Assembly: GCA_002428985.1 (NCBI GenBank)
Contig: DIYL01000015.1
Coordinates: 372,001-436,000 of the forward strand
Direction: 5' to 3'
DNA: 64,000 nt
DNA from: Anaerolineales bacterium UBA6055
GTDB taxonomy: Bacteria > Chloroflexota > Anaerolineae > Aggregatilineales > Phototrophicaceae
The notes under the pieces are model-generated. The model ran no database searches, was not told the DNA's origin, and saw only the letters and a program-made list of their open reading frames with translations. The translations under genes were made by a program, and so were the position numbers. Positions 17,385 through 26,825 of the stretch are shown here, piece by piece. Each line of letters starts with the position of its first letter. The stretch's first letter is position 1.

Positions 17385-18236
17385 CTAGGTTGCCTCAGCA
17401 ACTTCACTTAAGCGATACCCAATACCTCGGACATTCACAATAAGGTCGGTATTTTCACCTGCAGATTTCAATTTGCGACGTAAATTACTGACATGTGGGC
17501 GAATCACTTCACGTGCCTCAGACTCATCCACAGCATAGCCACGCACTTCTCGTACCAATTCGTGACAAGGGACAACGCGTCCACGATGCGCCGCCAAATA
17601 TAACAAGAGGTCAAATTCAGTCGGAGTCAAATCAATCGGTTTTTCACCAACAGAGATTTGATAACGCCCAGGGAAAACAGTCAATGGACCGAGTTGCATG
17701 GTGTTACTCACAGGCTCTGGTATGCGTTCACTATATTGAGGCGTTTGGCGTTCAAACCCAGTGTCATATGAAATCCGTGCAGACTCAACATCTTCACGCG
17801 CTAGTTCAAATACATCCGTCTTAATTGCATCAAGTAAGCGACGACGACGCTTAAGATTTCGCGCACGTTCGACACCACGCCCAACACTTGACCGAATATC
17901 TTGGCTGGAGCTTGGCTTAATCAGATAATCATGCGCCCCCAAACGCAATGCTTCAACTGCTGTGCCTAAGCTGGCATAACCTGTCATCAAAATAACAATA
18001 GCATCAGGTGACGCTTCTTTAATACGACGCAAGAGTTCAATACCATCAATCCCCTGCATACGAATATCTGTTAAAACAACATCAAATTCTTGCTTATCAA
18101 CATGGTCTAGTGCATCTTCACCACTAGCAGCTTCTTCCACTACATAGCCGACCCGTTGAAGTGTCTTACTTACTGAATACCGATTGGCCCCTTCGTCGTC
18201 AACCACTAATACATGAGCAGGCTGATTCCCAGTCAT
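17385..18236 (-). CDS. response regulator, receiver plus winged-helix (OmpR/PhoB-type) output
   Basis: The 283-residue protein has a receiver domain (~7-120) with acidic residues Asp13/Asp14, phospho-acceptor Asp57 (VVLTDIRM), the switch Thr in MTGY and Lys in YLIKPSSS. The receiver resembles NtrC-type regulators. A linker of basic and helical residues leads to a C-terminal winged helix (~185-280: LTPTEFDLLLYLAAHRGRVV, then VRPHVSNLRRKL-like and VRGIGYRL), which binds DNA. No cognate kinase is adjacent, so it is an orphan here. It is followed by a strong terminator and forms a single-gene transcript. Confidence 0.9.
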   Translation of the reverse strand: MTGNQPAHVLVVDDEGANRYSVSKTLQRVGYVVEEAASGEDALDHVDKQEFDVVLTDIRMQGIDGIELLRRIKEASPDAIVILMTGYASLGTAVEALRLGAHDYLIKPSSSQDIRSSVGRGVERARNLKRRRRLLDAIKTDVFELAREDVESARISYDTGFERQTPQYSERIPEPVSNTMQLGPLTVFPGRYQISVGEKPIDLTPTEFDLLLYLAAHRGRVVPCHELVREVRGYAVDESEAREVIRPHVSNLRRKLKSAGENTDLIVNVRGIGYRLSEVAEAT

Positions 18237-18384
18237 AATGCAATACCCATCCGCTAACTTTACAGTCTTTTACTTTTATCTAAACACTTTCTCAATAATA
18301 ACTTACTTATCCTATTTTCGCAACCCTTACAGCATAATTGTTAACAAATATGAATATTAATAACGAGGTAAATTACGGTTTCTG

Positions 18385-19827
18385 TCATCTTAACATTAAG
18401 TAAAATAGCGTTTTTTCATTAAGATAGTCTTGTGGGGAATTAGCTAAATGCCATGTTTTGCCTACACAAATTGCCATAATTTCTTCATTTATAGTAATTA
18501 GCGGTATATTGTCGCGAATTTGTCTAGGGATTTTCCTATCTATCATCCAATCCTTAAGTTTCCGTGAACGTCCCTTCATTCCTTTAGGTCGAAAACGATC
18601 CCCATTTACACGAGTTCGTAGTCGTACGATAGCATCTTGAGGGTATACAATAACCACAGATTGTTCGTCAACACTACTCAAATTATCAGCAACGCCGATT
18701 TGCAAACCATATTGTTTTTCAATGTTGACATTATATGTACCCGATTGAGATTCTGAATGTATGATAGTTTTATTCGTCCCCTCTGGTATAAGAGCATAAT
18801 TTTTATAGCTCGGTAGGTAGTTTTTTGTTTCAATATATAATAATTCATATCCCATTCGACTCTGAATACCCTGCCCTAAATCTAACTGACTACCCACATT
18901 AGCCCCATCCATCCAACTAATTAAAGCCGTTACATGATCAGAGCTAATAGAATTTACTTCATCAGTTAATTTGTTAAATGCCTTCATAATAAATCGTCGT
19001 TGGATAGCAAGGGGTTGTTGGCTCAAAACTTTGAGATTAACACACCAGAAATTGTCTGCCTCTTCTACATTATCTTCGATGAATTGCACAGCTTGTTGAT
19101 CGAGATACATTTCATCAACACGAACATTATCTGATAAACGTAATAATGCGCCAACCACATTCGGATTCACTGTGTTCAGGCGTGGCATAATTTCATGTCG
19201 AATATAGTTCCGCTGGTAATCCGTATCATCATTTGTTTTATCATGGCGGAATCGTAGATCATTCTGTAAACAATACTGTTCTAAATCAGTACGCTGAAGT
19301 TTCAAAAGAGGTCGGATAAGTCGCAAGGCTGGGTTGTTTGGCATAGGTGAGACAAATTGCATTCCAAGTAAACCATTTAATCCACTTCCACGGATAATAT
19401 GCATTAGAATTGTCTCGGCTTGATCGTTAGCATGATGGGCAACAGCAACCGTCTCAGCATTTTGTTCACGAGCAACTTGTGACAAAAACCTATAGCGAGC
19501 TTTCCTTGCTGCGGCTTCAACTCCAATTTGCTCATCTTTTGCTAATAGAGGAACATCAATATAGCCCTGTGTATAAGGAATACGCCATTTCGTTGCCATC
19601 TGTCCCACAAATTCAGCATCAGATGCCCCCGAATCTCCACGAATCCCATGATTCAATGTCGCCACATGTAAGCGAATCTTAAGTTCATGTTGTAATTGTA
19701 TAAGGATATGTAACAATGCTAATGAATCCATGCCACCAGATACACCAACAATCAAGGTTTGATTTGTAGATAATAACTTGTAATGTCGGAAAATTCGCAG
19801 TACAGTGTCCAAAGTTTGAGTAGTCAT
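18385..19827 (-). CDS. tilS: tRNA(Ile)-lysidine synthetase
   Basis: TilS attaches lysine to C34 of tRNA-Ile(CAU), changing its decoding from AUG to AUA; it is normally essential. The N-type PP-loop SGGMDS (residues 30-35) is present, with family blocks such as LHVATLNHGIRGDSGASDAE, VAVAHHANDQAETILMHIIRGSGLNGL and HDKTNDDTDYQRNYIRHEIMPRL. The C-terminal domain ends with RSRKLKDWMIDRKIPRQIRD and IPLITINEEIMAICVG, the usual TilS-C pattern. ATG at 19827 is preferred over the in-frame GTG at 19854. The product has 480 residues. It diverges from mreB. Confidence 0.93.
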   Translation of the reverse strand: MTTQTLDTVLRIFRHYKLLSTNQTLIVGVSGGMDSLALLHILIQLQHELKIRLHVATLNHGIRGDSGASDAEFVGQMATKWRIPYTQGYIDVPLLAKDEQIGVEAAARKARYRFLSQVAREQNAETVAVAHHANDQAETILMHIIRGSGLNGLLGMQFVSPMPNNPALRLIRPLLKLQRTDLEQYCLQNDLRFRHDKTNDDTDYQRNYIRHEIMPRLNTVNPNVVGALLRLSDNVRVDEMYLDQQAVQFIEDNVEEADNFWCVNLKVLSQQPLAIQRRFIMKAFNKLTDEVNSISSDHVTALISWMDGANVGSQLDLGQGIQSRMGYELLYIETKNYLPSYKNYALIPEGTNKTIIHSESQSGTYNVNIEKQYGLQIGVADNLSSVDEQSVVIVYPQDAIVRLRTRVNGDRFRPKGMKGRSRKLKDWMIDRKIPRQIRDNIPLITINEEIMAICVGKTWHLANSPQDYLNEKTLFYLMLR

Positions 19828-19987
19828 GAGTCTAAATTTATAATATTGATACACTAAAGCAACAAAGTTGATTATAGCGTATTGTAAATGACTACATCAG
19901 CATGATTGGTATCATAAAATTATCATGTGTATTGTGATATATCTCATTATAAGCGCCCGTAGATTAGTATCCATTCATGACAATATG

Positions 19988-19996
19988 TGTTATAAT
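19988..19996 (+). promoter_or_regulatory. extended -10 promoter element upstream of mreB
   Basis: TGT followed by a perfect TATAAT lies about 34 nt upstream of the mreB GTG. The -35 region is poor, as is common for extended -10 promoters. It would drive the mreBCD-PBP2 transcript. Confidence 0.45.
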
Positions 19997-20029
19997 TCGG
20001 CGCGTTCTCAGTCCGTTTAGGAGTCACTA

Positions 20030-21091
20030 GTGTTAAGTCCGTTAGATTATGTTTTCGGGTTATTTTCACTCGACATTGGTATTGATCTCGGCACAGCCTA
20101 TACACTTGTTTATGTACGAGGTAAAGGTATTGTCATCAATGAGCCATCATTTGTTGCGATTGATCGTAAAACCCGTACTCCAATTGAAGTTGGGGCACGT
20201 GCAAAAGAAATGTGGAGTAAAAACCCCAAAGACATCCTCATTGTGCGCCCATTGCGTGATGGCGTAATTAGTGAATATGAGATTACCGCCAGTATGTTGG
20301 ATTATCTCATTCGTAAAGCGCATGAACAAACATGGGTACCTGTGCCTCGTCCTCGGGTTGTAGTTGGTATTCCAAGTGGTGTCACCGAGGTAGAAAAACG
20401 TGCAGTTATTGAAGCAACATTAGATGCAGGTGCACGCGAAGCCCATCTAATCGAAGAGCCTGTTGCAGCTGCTATTGGCGCAAATCTACCAGTTCTGGAA
20501 ACACGTGGCAGTATGGTTGTTGACATCGGCGGTGGAACAACCGAAGTCGCCCTATTTTCGCTAGGTGGTATCGTCATCAGTCGGTCAATCCGAGTTGCAG
20601 GTGATGAAATGGACGAGGATATTGTGCAATATATGCGGAATAAACATAATCTTCTTATCGGTGAACCCACAGCTGAAAAAGTTAAAGTTCGGATTGGTTC
20701 TGCTTACCCACTACCCCAAGAACAAACGATGCTTGTCAAAGGTCGCAATCTAACCACAGGCTTACCGGATTCAGTAGAAGTCAGTTCGATTGAAATCCGC
20801 GAAGCCATCAGTGGATCAATCAATATCATCATTGATACAGTCAAGGATGCACTTGATGATACACCTCCAGAATTAGTTGCTGATCTTATGGAAAGCGGTA
20901 TTACCGTTGCTGGTGGTGCCGGACAGTTACGTGGATTAGATGAACGGATCAAAGAGGAAGTTAACATTCGATCTTGGCTAGCAGATGATGCAATGACTTG
21001 TGTTGCACGTGGTGCAGGACGTGTTCTCGAAGATTACAACAATCTGCGCCGTCTATTAACTGGACCTGAACGTGGTAGTACACGCCACTAG
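20030..21091 (+). CDS. mreB: rod-shape-determining actin homologue MreB
   Basis: MreB polymerises beneath the membrane and directs elongasome peptidoglycan synthesis. The 353 residues contain the actin-fold phosphate-1 loop (GIDLGTAYTLVYVRGKGI), phosphate-2 loop (VVDIGGGTTEVALFSLGG) and adenosine motif (VAGGAGQLRGLDERI), with IEEPVAAAIGANLPV between. The N-terminal segment LSPLDYVFGLFSLD is hydrophobic and may aid membrane attachment. The GTG start is supported by AGGAG 7 nt upstream. It is the first gene of the cell-shape cluster, with mreC 73 nt downstream. Confidence 0.96.
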   Translation: MLSPLDYVFGLFSLDIGIDLGTAYTLVYVRGKGIVINEPSFVAIDRKTRTPIEVGARAKEMWSKNPKDILIVRPLRDGVISEYEITASMLDYLIRKAHEQTWVPVPRPRVVVGIPSGVTEVEKRAVIEATLDAGAREAHLIEEPVAAAIGANLPVLETRGSMVVDIGGGTTEVALFSLGGIVISRSIRVAGDEMDEDIVQYMRNKHNLLIGEPTAEKVKVRIGSAYPLPQEQTMLVKGRNLTTGLPDSVEVSSIEIREAISGSINIIIDTVKDALDDTPPELVADLMESGITVAGGAGQLRGLDERIKEEVNIRSWLADDAMTCVARGAGRVLEDYNNLRRLLTGPERGSTRH

Positions 21092-21164
21092 GTAACCTCC
21101 CTTTCAGAATTTTACATTTCTATGATACGATTACTGTAATAGTGAGCTAAGTGAGGGATGTTTT

Positions 21165-22013
21165 ATGAGACGCGACGGGGGTAACGCACGCTTCATATTT
21201 CTAGCCATCATGCTAACACTATGTGGTATTACCATGTTACTGAGTGTAATTGGTATACTCTCCCCAGCCGAAAGTATTCTGTCGGCCCCATTAAATGCAG
21301 TCTCAGGTATATTTACCAATATATCCATATCCTTAAATACTGTTGCCGAAGATCTCAATGACTTTGGGCGGCTCAATGAACGTGTCGCTGAACTTGAAGA
21401 ACAGCTTGCTCGCCAACAAGTTGAACTCATCCAGCTACGCGAAGTCGCCAGTGATTACAATCGTCTGACAGGGCTACTATCCTACACATCTAATATTGAC
21501 AATCAAGATTTTGTAACAGCTGATGTGATTGCTGTTGATCAAAGCAGTATCGCCCGTAGTATTATCATTAATCGCGGCACCCGAGATGGGATTGATGTCG
21601 GTATGCCTGTCACAACTGATCTTGGTCTAGTTGGGCGCATTATTCGTGTTAGTTCCAATGCATCACAGGTACAACTTATCAATGATGAAAATAGTGCGGT
21701 CAGCTCGCGTTTACAAACCACACGTGCTGAAGGAAGCATTATCGGTCTTGCATCAGGTGTGTTGCGGCTTACCTTTGTTGATCTGGATGAAGAAATTGTC
21801 GAAAATGACCTAGTGATTACCTCTGGTCTTGGTGGTAACTTCCCCCCTGATATTGTGATTGGTCAAGTCACGAGTATCCGCCAGTTTGAATTCGAGCTCT
21901 TCCAAGAAGCCGAAGTACGCAGCCTCGTAGACTTCGACACGCTCGAATTTGTACTCGTTATCACTAGTTTCCAACCGATTGATCTCTCTGTATTTGAAGA
22001 CGAGGAAGAATAA
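21165..22013 (+). CDS. mreC: rod-shape-determining protein MreC
   Basis: The 282-residue protein has one N-terminal membrane span (FIFLAIMLTLCGITMLLSVI), then a coiled coil around residues 65-100 (LNERVAELEEQLARQQVELI) and the paired beta-barrel MreC core (DGIDVGMPVTTDLGLVGRII; VITSGLGGNFPPDIVIGQVT). MreC is a periplasmic/extracytoplasmic scaffold that activates PBP2 within the elongasome. It is followed after 2 nt by mreD. Confidence 0.94.
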   Translation: MRRDGGNARFIFLAIMLTLCGITMLLSVIGILSPAESILSAPLNAVSGIFTNISISLNTVAEDLNDFGRLNERVAELEEQLARQQVELIQLREVASDYNRLTGLLSYTSNIDNQDFVTADVIAVDQSSIARSIIINRGTRDGIDVGMPVTTDLGLVGRIIRVSSNASQVQLINDENSAVSSRLQTTRAEGSIIGLASGVLRLTFVDLDEEIVENDLVITSGLGGNFPPDIVIGQVTSIRQFEFELFQEAEVRSLVDFDTLEFVLVITSFQPIDLSVFEDEEE

Positions 22014-22015
22014 TA

Positions 22016-22576
22016 GTGGGGCGCTATCTTAGCATTCCAATTCTCGGTTTTTCTGCGGCGCTTGCATCTAGCATTCTTCCGCAGGTTATCGCATTTTTCA
22101 TTGCTTTACTTAGTGGCATCACGCCGATACTTGATAACTCGCGTGGTCAACTAAGTCTCGTTATGCTATTTGTGATTGCATGGGCAGTACATGCTGATCT
22201 CGTCGAAGGGTTTATATGGGCTTTTGTTGGTGGGATTGCTATGGATTTACTCTCAATCTTACCGATTGGCGCATCCTCATTCGGGCTTGTTCTGGTTGTA
22301 TTTGTCATCAACACTATTGCCACACAAATTTACCGTGTCAATCTTGCGATCATCTTAGCGCTTACCTTAGTCGCAACGATATTTATGCAATTTTTTACAT
22401 ACCAAATTTTAGTCTTATTTGGCAACTCATATAACTTACTCGCATTGATTCGACTCGTACTCATCCCAACCATGATTTATAATGCGATCGCAATCTTGCC
22501 AATCTATGGATTAGTGCGTTTAATCCAACGCCGTTTAGAAAGTGGGCTACAAACAGCCCCTAACACACTCTCCTAA
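22016..22576 (+). CDS. mreD: rod-shape-determining membrane protein MreD
   Basis: The 186-residue protein has about five membrane segments and a conserved MreD pattern (GFIWAFVGGIAMDLLSILPIGASSFGLVLVVF). It belongs to the elongasome, where it associates with MreC. The GTG start lies 2 nt after the mreC stop, and the downstream PBP2 gene begins 20 nt after its end. Confidence 0.9.
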   Translation: MGRYLSIPILGFSAALASSILPQVIAFFIALLSGITPILDNSRGQLSLVMLFVIAWAVHADLVEGFIWAFVGGIAMDLLSILPIGASSFGLVLVVFVINTIATQIYRVNLAIILALTLVATIFMQFFTYQILVLFGNSYNLLALIRLVLIPTMIYNAIAILPIYGLVRLIQRRLESGLQTAPNTLS

Positions 22577-22596
22577 ATCAGCTTGAGGACACATCT

Positions 22597-24924
22597 GTGA
22601 AATCGCCACGTCTTGAACCCTTCCAATCATGGAGATTGACATTTTTTCAAACGATTATTATTGCTATCTTCCTTGTATTCGGCATACGCATGTATGAGCT
22701 ACAAATTGTGCGGGAAGATGAATTCGAAATTCTCGCAGACGATAACCGGCTCAATCAACTACCTATTCCGTCTCGTCGTGGTGCAATCTTTGATCGTAAT
22801 GATAACCGACTGGCATTTAATGTACCCGCTTATAACGTCACTATTATTCCAGCGGAACTTCCAGCCTTGGAAGAGGATGAGCTTGAAATTTTCAACCGCT
22901 TATCAGCACTAGTCGAAGTCCCCCCTACCCGCGAAATTGCAGATCAAGCTGGTGTCTTTGTTCGTAGTATCGAAGAACTAGTAGCGGAAGGTGAAGGTAT
23001 TGCACCATTTCGCGCCGTTATTATTGCACAAGATGTACCATTACGTGTCGCCCAACAAATTTTAGAAGAACGTATCTATATGCCCGGTGTTGATATTGAG
23101 CCGATTGCAGTGCGAGAATACCCATCCGGTGAGTTAACAGCCCACATTGTTGGCTACATGGGGCCGATCCCAGCAGAAGAAGCAGAAGAACTTCGTGAAC
23201 AGGGATACAACCCTGCATTTGATCGAATCGGATACGAAGGAATTGAACGCTACCTCGAAGAGCGTCTTGCAGGCGTCCGTGGCTCAATTCTACGTGAAGT
23301 AGATGTAGCAGGCGAAGAAATTAATGTTATTGACCAAACAGATCCTGTACCGGGACAAAGTGTGCGCTTAACCATTGATACGGAGTTACAAGAAGCAGCA
23401 CAACAGGCACTCATTGACCAACTCACCCAACTCAACACATTAAATCAACGAATTGTGTCTCAACAGGGTGTTGTTATCGCAATGGATCCAAGAACGGGTG
23501 AGGTCTTAGCACTGGTTAGTTATCCAAGTTATGATAACACGCGATTTGCACGTGCCATTGATGGTGAGTATTATCTCGACATTATTGATGATCCCCTTCG
23601 TCCCCTTGTGAATAACGCAATCAAAAGTCTGTATCCACCGGGCTCAGTTTGGAAGATTCTCAGCGCGGCTGCCTTTGCGGAAGAAGATGTTATCGATCCC
23701 AACACCCAGCTACTTGCTGAAGGACAATTAATTCTAGAAAATCGTTATGCACCGAATGATCCCGCTGCATCACAACGATTTGTATGTTGGTTAAGAGAAG
23801 GACATGGCAGAGTCAATCTGGTACAAAGCATTGCATGGAGTTGCGACATCTACTTCTATCAGGCAGGTGGCGGTAATCCGAATCTATCAGCCGAGACCGT
23901 GCGTCCGGGAGGTTTAGGGATAGAAGACTTGTTCCGCTATGCGACCGCATTTGGTATTGGGTCAGAATTAGGTATTGAATTACCATTTGAGAATCCGGGA
24001 CGTATGCCTGATCGTGACTGGAAACGCCGGAACTACGGAGAAAACTGGTCAACAGGCGACACATACAACGCATCTTTTGGTCAAGGTTATCTAACAACCA
24101 CACCATTGCAATTACTCGCGGCAGTTGCATCAACTATCAATGGAGGTGTACTTTATCAACCAACTGTCATTCGGGAATTCCTTGATGAAGAACGACGTAT
24201 TATAGAGCCATTTACACCTAAGCCACTACGAACAATCAATTTGGCAGCTCTAAATCCAGGTGAGGATATTACATTACTTCTACTTGAGGACATGCTGATG
24301 AAAGGACCTTCGAGCCTCGCTTGTACCTGTGAGCCAGATTCAGAATGGTACAATCCAGACCGTTGCGACCCTCAAGGATATCGCAACACAGTTGACATCA
24401 ATCAAGACGTAGCGATCGAAGACTTGAGAACATATAAGGTTCACGTCCCACTAAATTACAATTTTAATGGTGCGGTGTGCCAGCCTATTCGATTCCGCCC
24501 TGCTACGAATCCCTACATTCCACCATTTTTGTCAGATGAGACACTTGAGCTCGTACAGCTTGGGATGCGTGAAGCAGTCATTGGAGAAGGTGGAACTGCG
24601 AGTAATGCAGCCTTACCATATGTCAATGTCGCTGGTAAGACAGGCACTGCAGAATACTGTGACGACATAGCTGCACCGCTTAACTTGTGTGTTCCCGGAC
24701 AGTGGCCAGCTCATGCATGGTTCGCTGGATATGCACCCTACGAAGACCCAGAAATCATCATTCAGGCATTCGTCTATAATGGTGGTGAAGGTTCACAGGT
24801 TGCGTTACCCATTGTCATTAATACGATGGAGGAATATTTCCGTCTCAAGAGCGAGCGAGAGGGTGTACCACTCAACCAAGAAGCCAGCATTCAGGCAGAT
24901 ATACCAGATACAAGCGAGGGATAA
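22597..24924 (+). CDS. mrdA: penicillin-binding protein 2 (elongasome transpeptidase)
   Basis: The 775-residue class B PBP has one N-terminal span, a dimerisation/pedestal domain (~55-270, including PIPSRRGAIFDRND and the REYPSGELTAHIVGYMG block) and a transpeptidase domain. Active-site motifs are Ser350-x-x-Lys353 (PPGSVWK), Ser415-Cys-Asp417 and Lys681-Thr-Gly (GKTGTAEY). It cross-links lateral-wall peptidoglycan with RodA as glycosyltransferase. Unusual features are six cysteines at 576, 578, 590, 628, 688 and 698 in an expanded region around the KTG motif, which could form disulfides outside the cell. GTG start with GAGG upstream. It sits between mreD and a membrane protein gene. Confidence 0.93.
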   Translation: MKSPRLEPFQSWRLTFFQTIIIAIFLVFGIRMYELQIVREDEFEILADDNRLNQLPIPSRRGAIFDRNDNRLAFNVPAYNVTIIPAELPALEEDELEIFNRLSALVEVPPTREIADQAGVFVRSIEELVAEGEGIAPFRAVIIAQDVPLRVAQQILEERIYMPGVDIEPIAVREYPSGELTAHIVGYMGPIPAEEAEELREQGYNPAFDRIGYEGIERYLEERLAGVRGSILREVDVAGEEINVIDQTDPVPGQSVRLTIDTELQEAAQQALIDQLTQLNTLNQRIVSQQGVVIAMDPRTGEVLALVSYPSYDNTRFARAIDGEYYLDIIDDPLRPLVNNAIKSLYPPGSVWKILSAAAFAEEDVIDPNTQLLAEGQLILENRYAPNDPAASQRFVCWLREGHGRVNLVQSIAWSCDIYFYQAGGGNPNLSAETVRPGGLGIEDLFRYATAFGIGSELGIELPFENPGRMPDRDWKRRNYGENWSTGDTYNASFGQGYLTTTPLQLLAAVASTINGGVLYQPTVIREFLDEERRIIEPFTPKPLRTINLAALNPGEDITLLLLEDMLMKGPSSLACTCEPDSEWYNPDRCDPQGYRNTVDINQDVAIEDLRTYKVHVPLNYNFNGAVCQPIRFRPATNPYIPPFLSDETLELVQLGMREAVIGEGGTASNAALPYVNVAGKTGTAEYCDDIAAPLNLCVPGQWPAHAWFAGYAPYEDPEIIIQAFVYNGGEGSQVALPIVINTMEEYFRLKSEREGVPLNQEASIQADIPDTSEG

Positions 24925-24925
24925 G

Positions 24926-26023
24926 TTGCGGAATCTAATTGAAGACCCGATCCACACATTACAATATTGGAGTCCAGCACTCATCACCGCCGCAATTGCA
25001 TGGTTTATCTTGCTCCTACTTGGTGACACCCCTATTGTACGAGCTTCAGGTCTAGCTTTAGGTATTCTCGGTATCACCGCCACCATGAGGCGGATGGGGT
25101 ATGTCGCATCGATTGGAGGTGGGTTGACAATCGCATTTTGTCCAATATTTTGGTCACAAACAGGTGGTGGTGTCTCTGCTCCAGCAACGATAACGATTGC
25201 AATAGGATTAGCAGGTCTTGCAACAATCATTATGACTGTCATCAGTGGGCGATATTATATTGGTATTGGTCTAGGAATTGCAGCATTTGTTGCAATCTTC
25301 TGGAGTCAAATAGGCACACCTCAAAGTTTACGCCTGACGGGTTTTGTTACTGCATGGATTGTCTACCTTTTAGTCGATATGATTTTACTCACCAATCCAC
25401 GTCCTGATGCTAAACCACCACAACCACCCAAACCTTATCATACAATTGGGATACTTTTCTTATTCACAATTGGTGCACTTAATGATCCGCTACTCACCCT
25501 GCTTGCACCTGCAATCCTACTAAGCCTTTTCCTATCGTATGCTCAACTGTCACGATGGTATTGGATGGCAATAATCGCCTCCATTATGTTAGGTTTGGTA
25601 TTGCTCATCAACACCTACATCTTAATTGAACCACCAAGAATCAATCTACTAGGTTGGAGACAGGCAATGCGCTGGATCGACCTAGGACATCTAATTATCG
25701 CTCAATTTAGCATATTTGGCGTTATTCTGAGCGTCATCGGGTTGGCACGGTTATCGCGTTGGTATCCGCCATTGGGAACAATTACAATGATCGCCTATGG
25801 TGCATATTTTTTCTTCGGTTTGACATTTGATGGAAACTTTAGAGAAGTTCTACTCCTACCCCTTCTCATTATTCAAGTCATTTGGATGACATATGCTGTA
25901 AATGCCTTTGGTCAGTGGGTTAACAATACCATGAAGAGCACATCACATACTTGGACACATCTTGTTTCTGCGCTATATCTTATACTACCTGCTATTTTAC
26001 TTTGGAATATCATACAATCCTGA
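24926..26023 (+). CDS. polytopic membrane protein of unknown function in the elongasome cluster
   Basis: The frame extends upstream over the PBP2 gene to 24689, but that part is a shadow. The TTG at 24926, 1 nt after the PBP2 stop and behind GAGGG, gives a clean 365-residue protein with about 10-11 hydrophobic spans and almost no soluble domain. A loop around residues 150-158 is proline-rich (PDAKPPQPPKPYH). No catalytic motif is recognised. Its start so close to the PBP2 stop implies translational coupling and a role at the membrane in wall synthesis, which is inference. Confidence 0.75.
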   Translation: MRNLIEDPIHTLQYWSPALITAAIAWFILLLLGDTPIVRASGLALGILGITATMRRMGYVASIGGGLTIAFCPIFWSQTGGGVSAPATITIAIGLAGLATIIMTVISGRYYIGIGLGIAAFVAIFWSQIGTPQSLRLTGFVTAWIVYLLVDMILLTNPRPDAKPPQPPKPYHTIGILFLFTIGALNDPLLTLLAPAILLSLFLSYAQLSRWYWMAIIASIMLGLVLLINTYILIEPPRINLLGWRQAMRWIDLGHLIIAQFSIFGVILSVIGLARLSRWYPPLGTITMIAYGAYFFFGLTFDGNFREVLLLPLLIIQVIWMTYAVNAFGQWVNNTMKSTSHTWTHLVSALYLILPAILLWNIIQS

Positions 26024-26050
26024 TGAAACAAAAAATAAAATAGCATATAT

Positions 26051-26078
26051 TTGAAAAGCGTGTATAGTTAAGCATATT
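26051..26078 (+). promoter_or_regulatory. candidate promoter for minCDE
   Basis: TTGAAA (26051-26056) and CATATT (26073-26078) are separated by 16 nt, in the 82-nt gap between the membrane protein gene and minC. Confidence 0.4.
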
Positions 26079-26105
26079 TGTGGTGTTGTAAAACTATATT
26101 GCGGA

Positions 26106-26807
26106 ATGGGGCAATATTTCAGAATGCAAGATGAACTTATTTCTATCAAAGGTGTTAAAGACGGCTTGCTCATTAGCTTGAGTACTACCGAGCAATGGAA
26201 GTCCATCACATCTGAACTTGCGACAAAAATAGATGCACAAGTAGATTTCTATTCAGGCGCAAATGTCACAGTCGATTTGGGAACACGCCCTGTACCAAAA
26301 TACGAGTTAAGTTCCCTAAAGGCATTACTTGAGCGACGAGGATTAACACTAACTGTCGTTTTAAGTGATAGTGATACAACCAATCAATCAGCAATGGCAC
26401 TTGATTTACGCGCCGAAACAGGTAATCAAGTACCGGGACGTGATGCCCAAGAGACTGTTCCTATCAGTTCTGAGGAAACAGGTACAACAGGTATTATGTT
26501 CAAACGCACCCTACGATCAGGACGCACCATTCATAGCGAAGGTCATGTCGTGGTATATGGGGATGTCAACCCAGGTGCAAAAATCATTGCGGACGGCGAC
26601 ATAATTATCTGGGGCAGATTACGGGGTACGGTTCATGCAGGTGCAAGTGGAGATGAATCTGCAATTATCTGTGCGCTAGATATGAGTCCAACGCAACTCC
26701 GCATTGCAAACTATATAGCGACCTCTCCACCCGGCAAACGGGGTAACATAATGCCAGAAGTCGCATTAATTCGAGATAACCAAATTGTTGTGGAAGCCAG
26801 AGATTAA
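26106..26807 (+). CDS. minC: septum-site determining protein MinC
   Basis: MinC inhibits FtsZ assembly away from mid-cell together with MinD. The 233 residues show the N-terminal domain (ISIKGVKDGLLISLS) and the C-terminal beta-helix that binds MinD (RSGRTIHSEGHVVVYGDVNP, GAKIIADGDIIIWGRLRGTV, HAGASGDESAIICAL). An alternative ATG at 26124 begins right before the conserved core and is equally possible; neither has a strong ribosome site. It is followed 18 nt later by minD. Confidence 0.93.
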   Translation: MGQYFRMQDELISIKGVKDGLLISLSTTEQWKSITSELATKIDAQVDFYSGANVTVDLGTRPVPKYELSSLKALLERRGLTLTVVLSDSDTTNQSAMALDLRAETGNQVPGRDAQETVPISSEETGTTGIMFKRTLRSGRTIHSEGHVVVYGDVNPGAKIIADGDIIIWGRLRGTVHAGASGDESAIICALDMSPTQLRIANYIATSPPGKRGNIMPEVALIRDNQIVVEARD

Positions 26808-26825
26808 ACCGAGAAAGGACACGGT

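Noticed and set aside
24689..24925. N-terminal extension of the membrane protein gene over the PBP2 gene
   Set aside because: The extension is in a shadow frame of PBP2; the TTG at 24926 has a good ribosome site and starts a sensible membrane protein.
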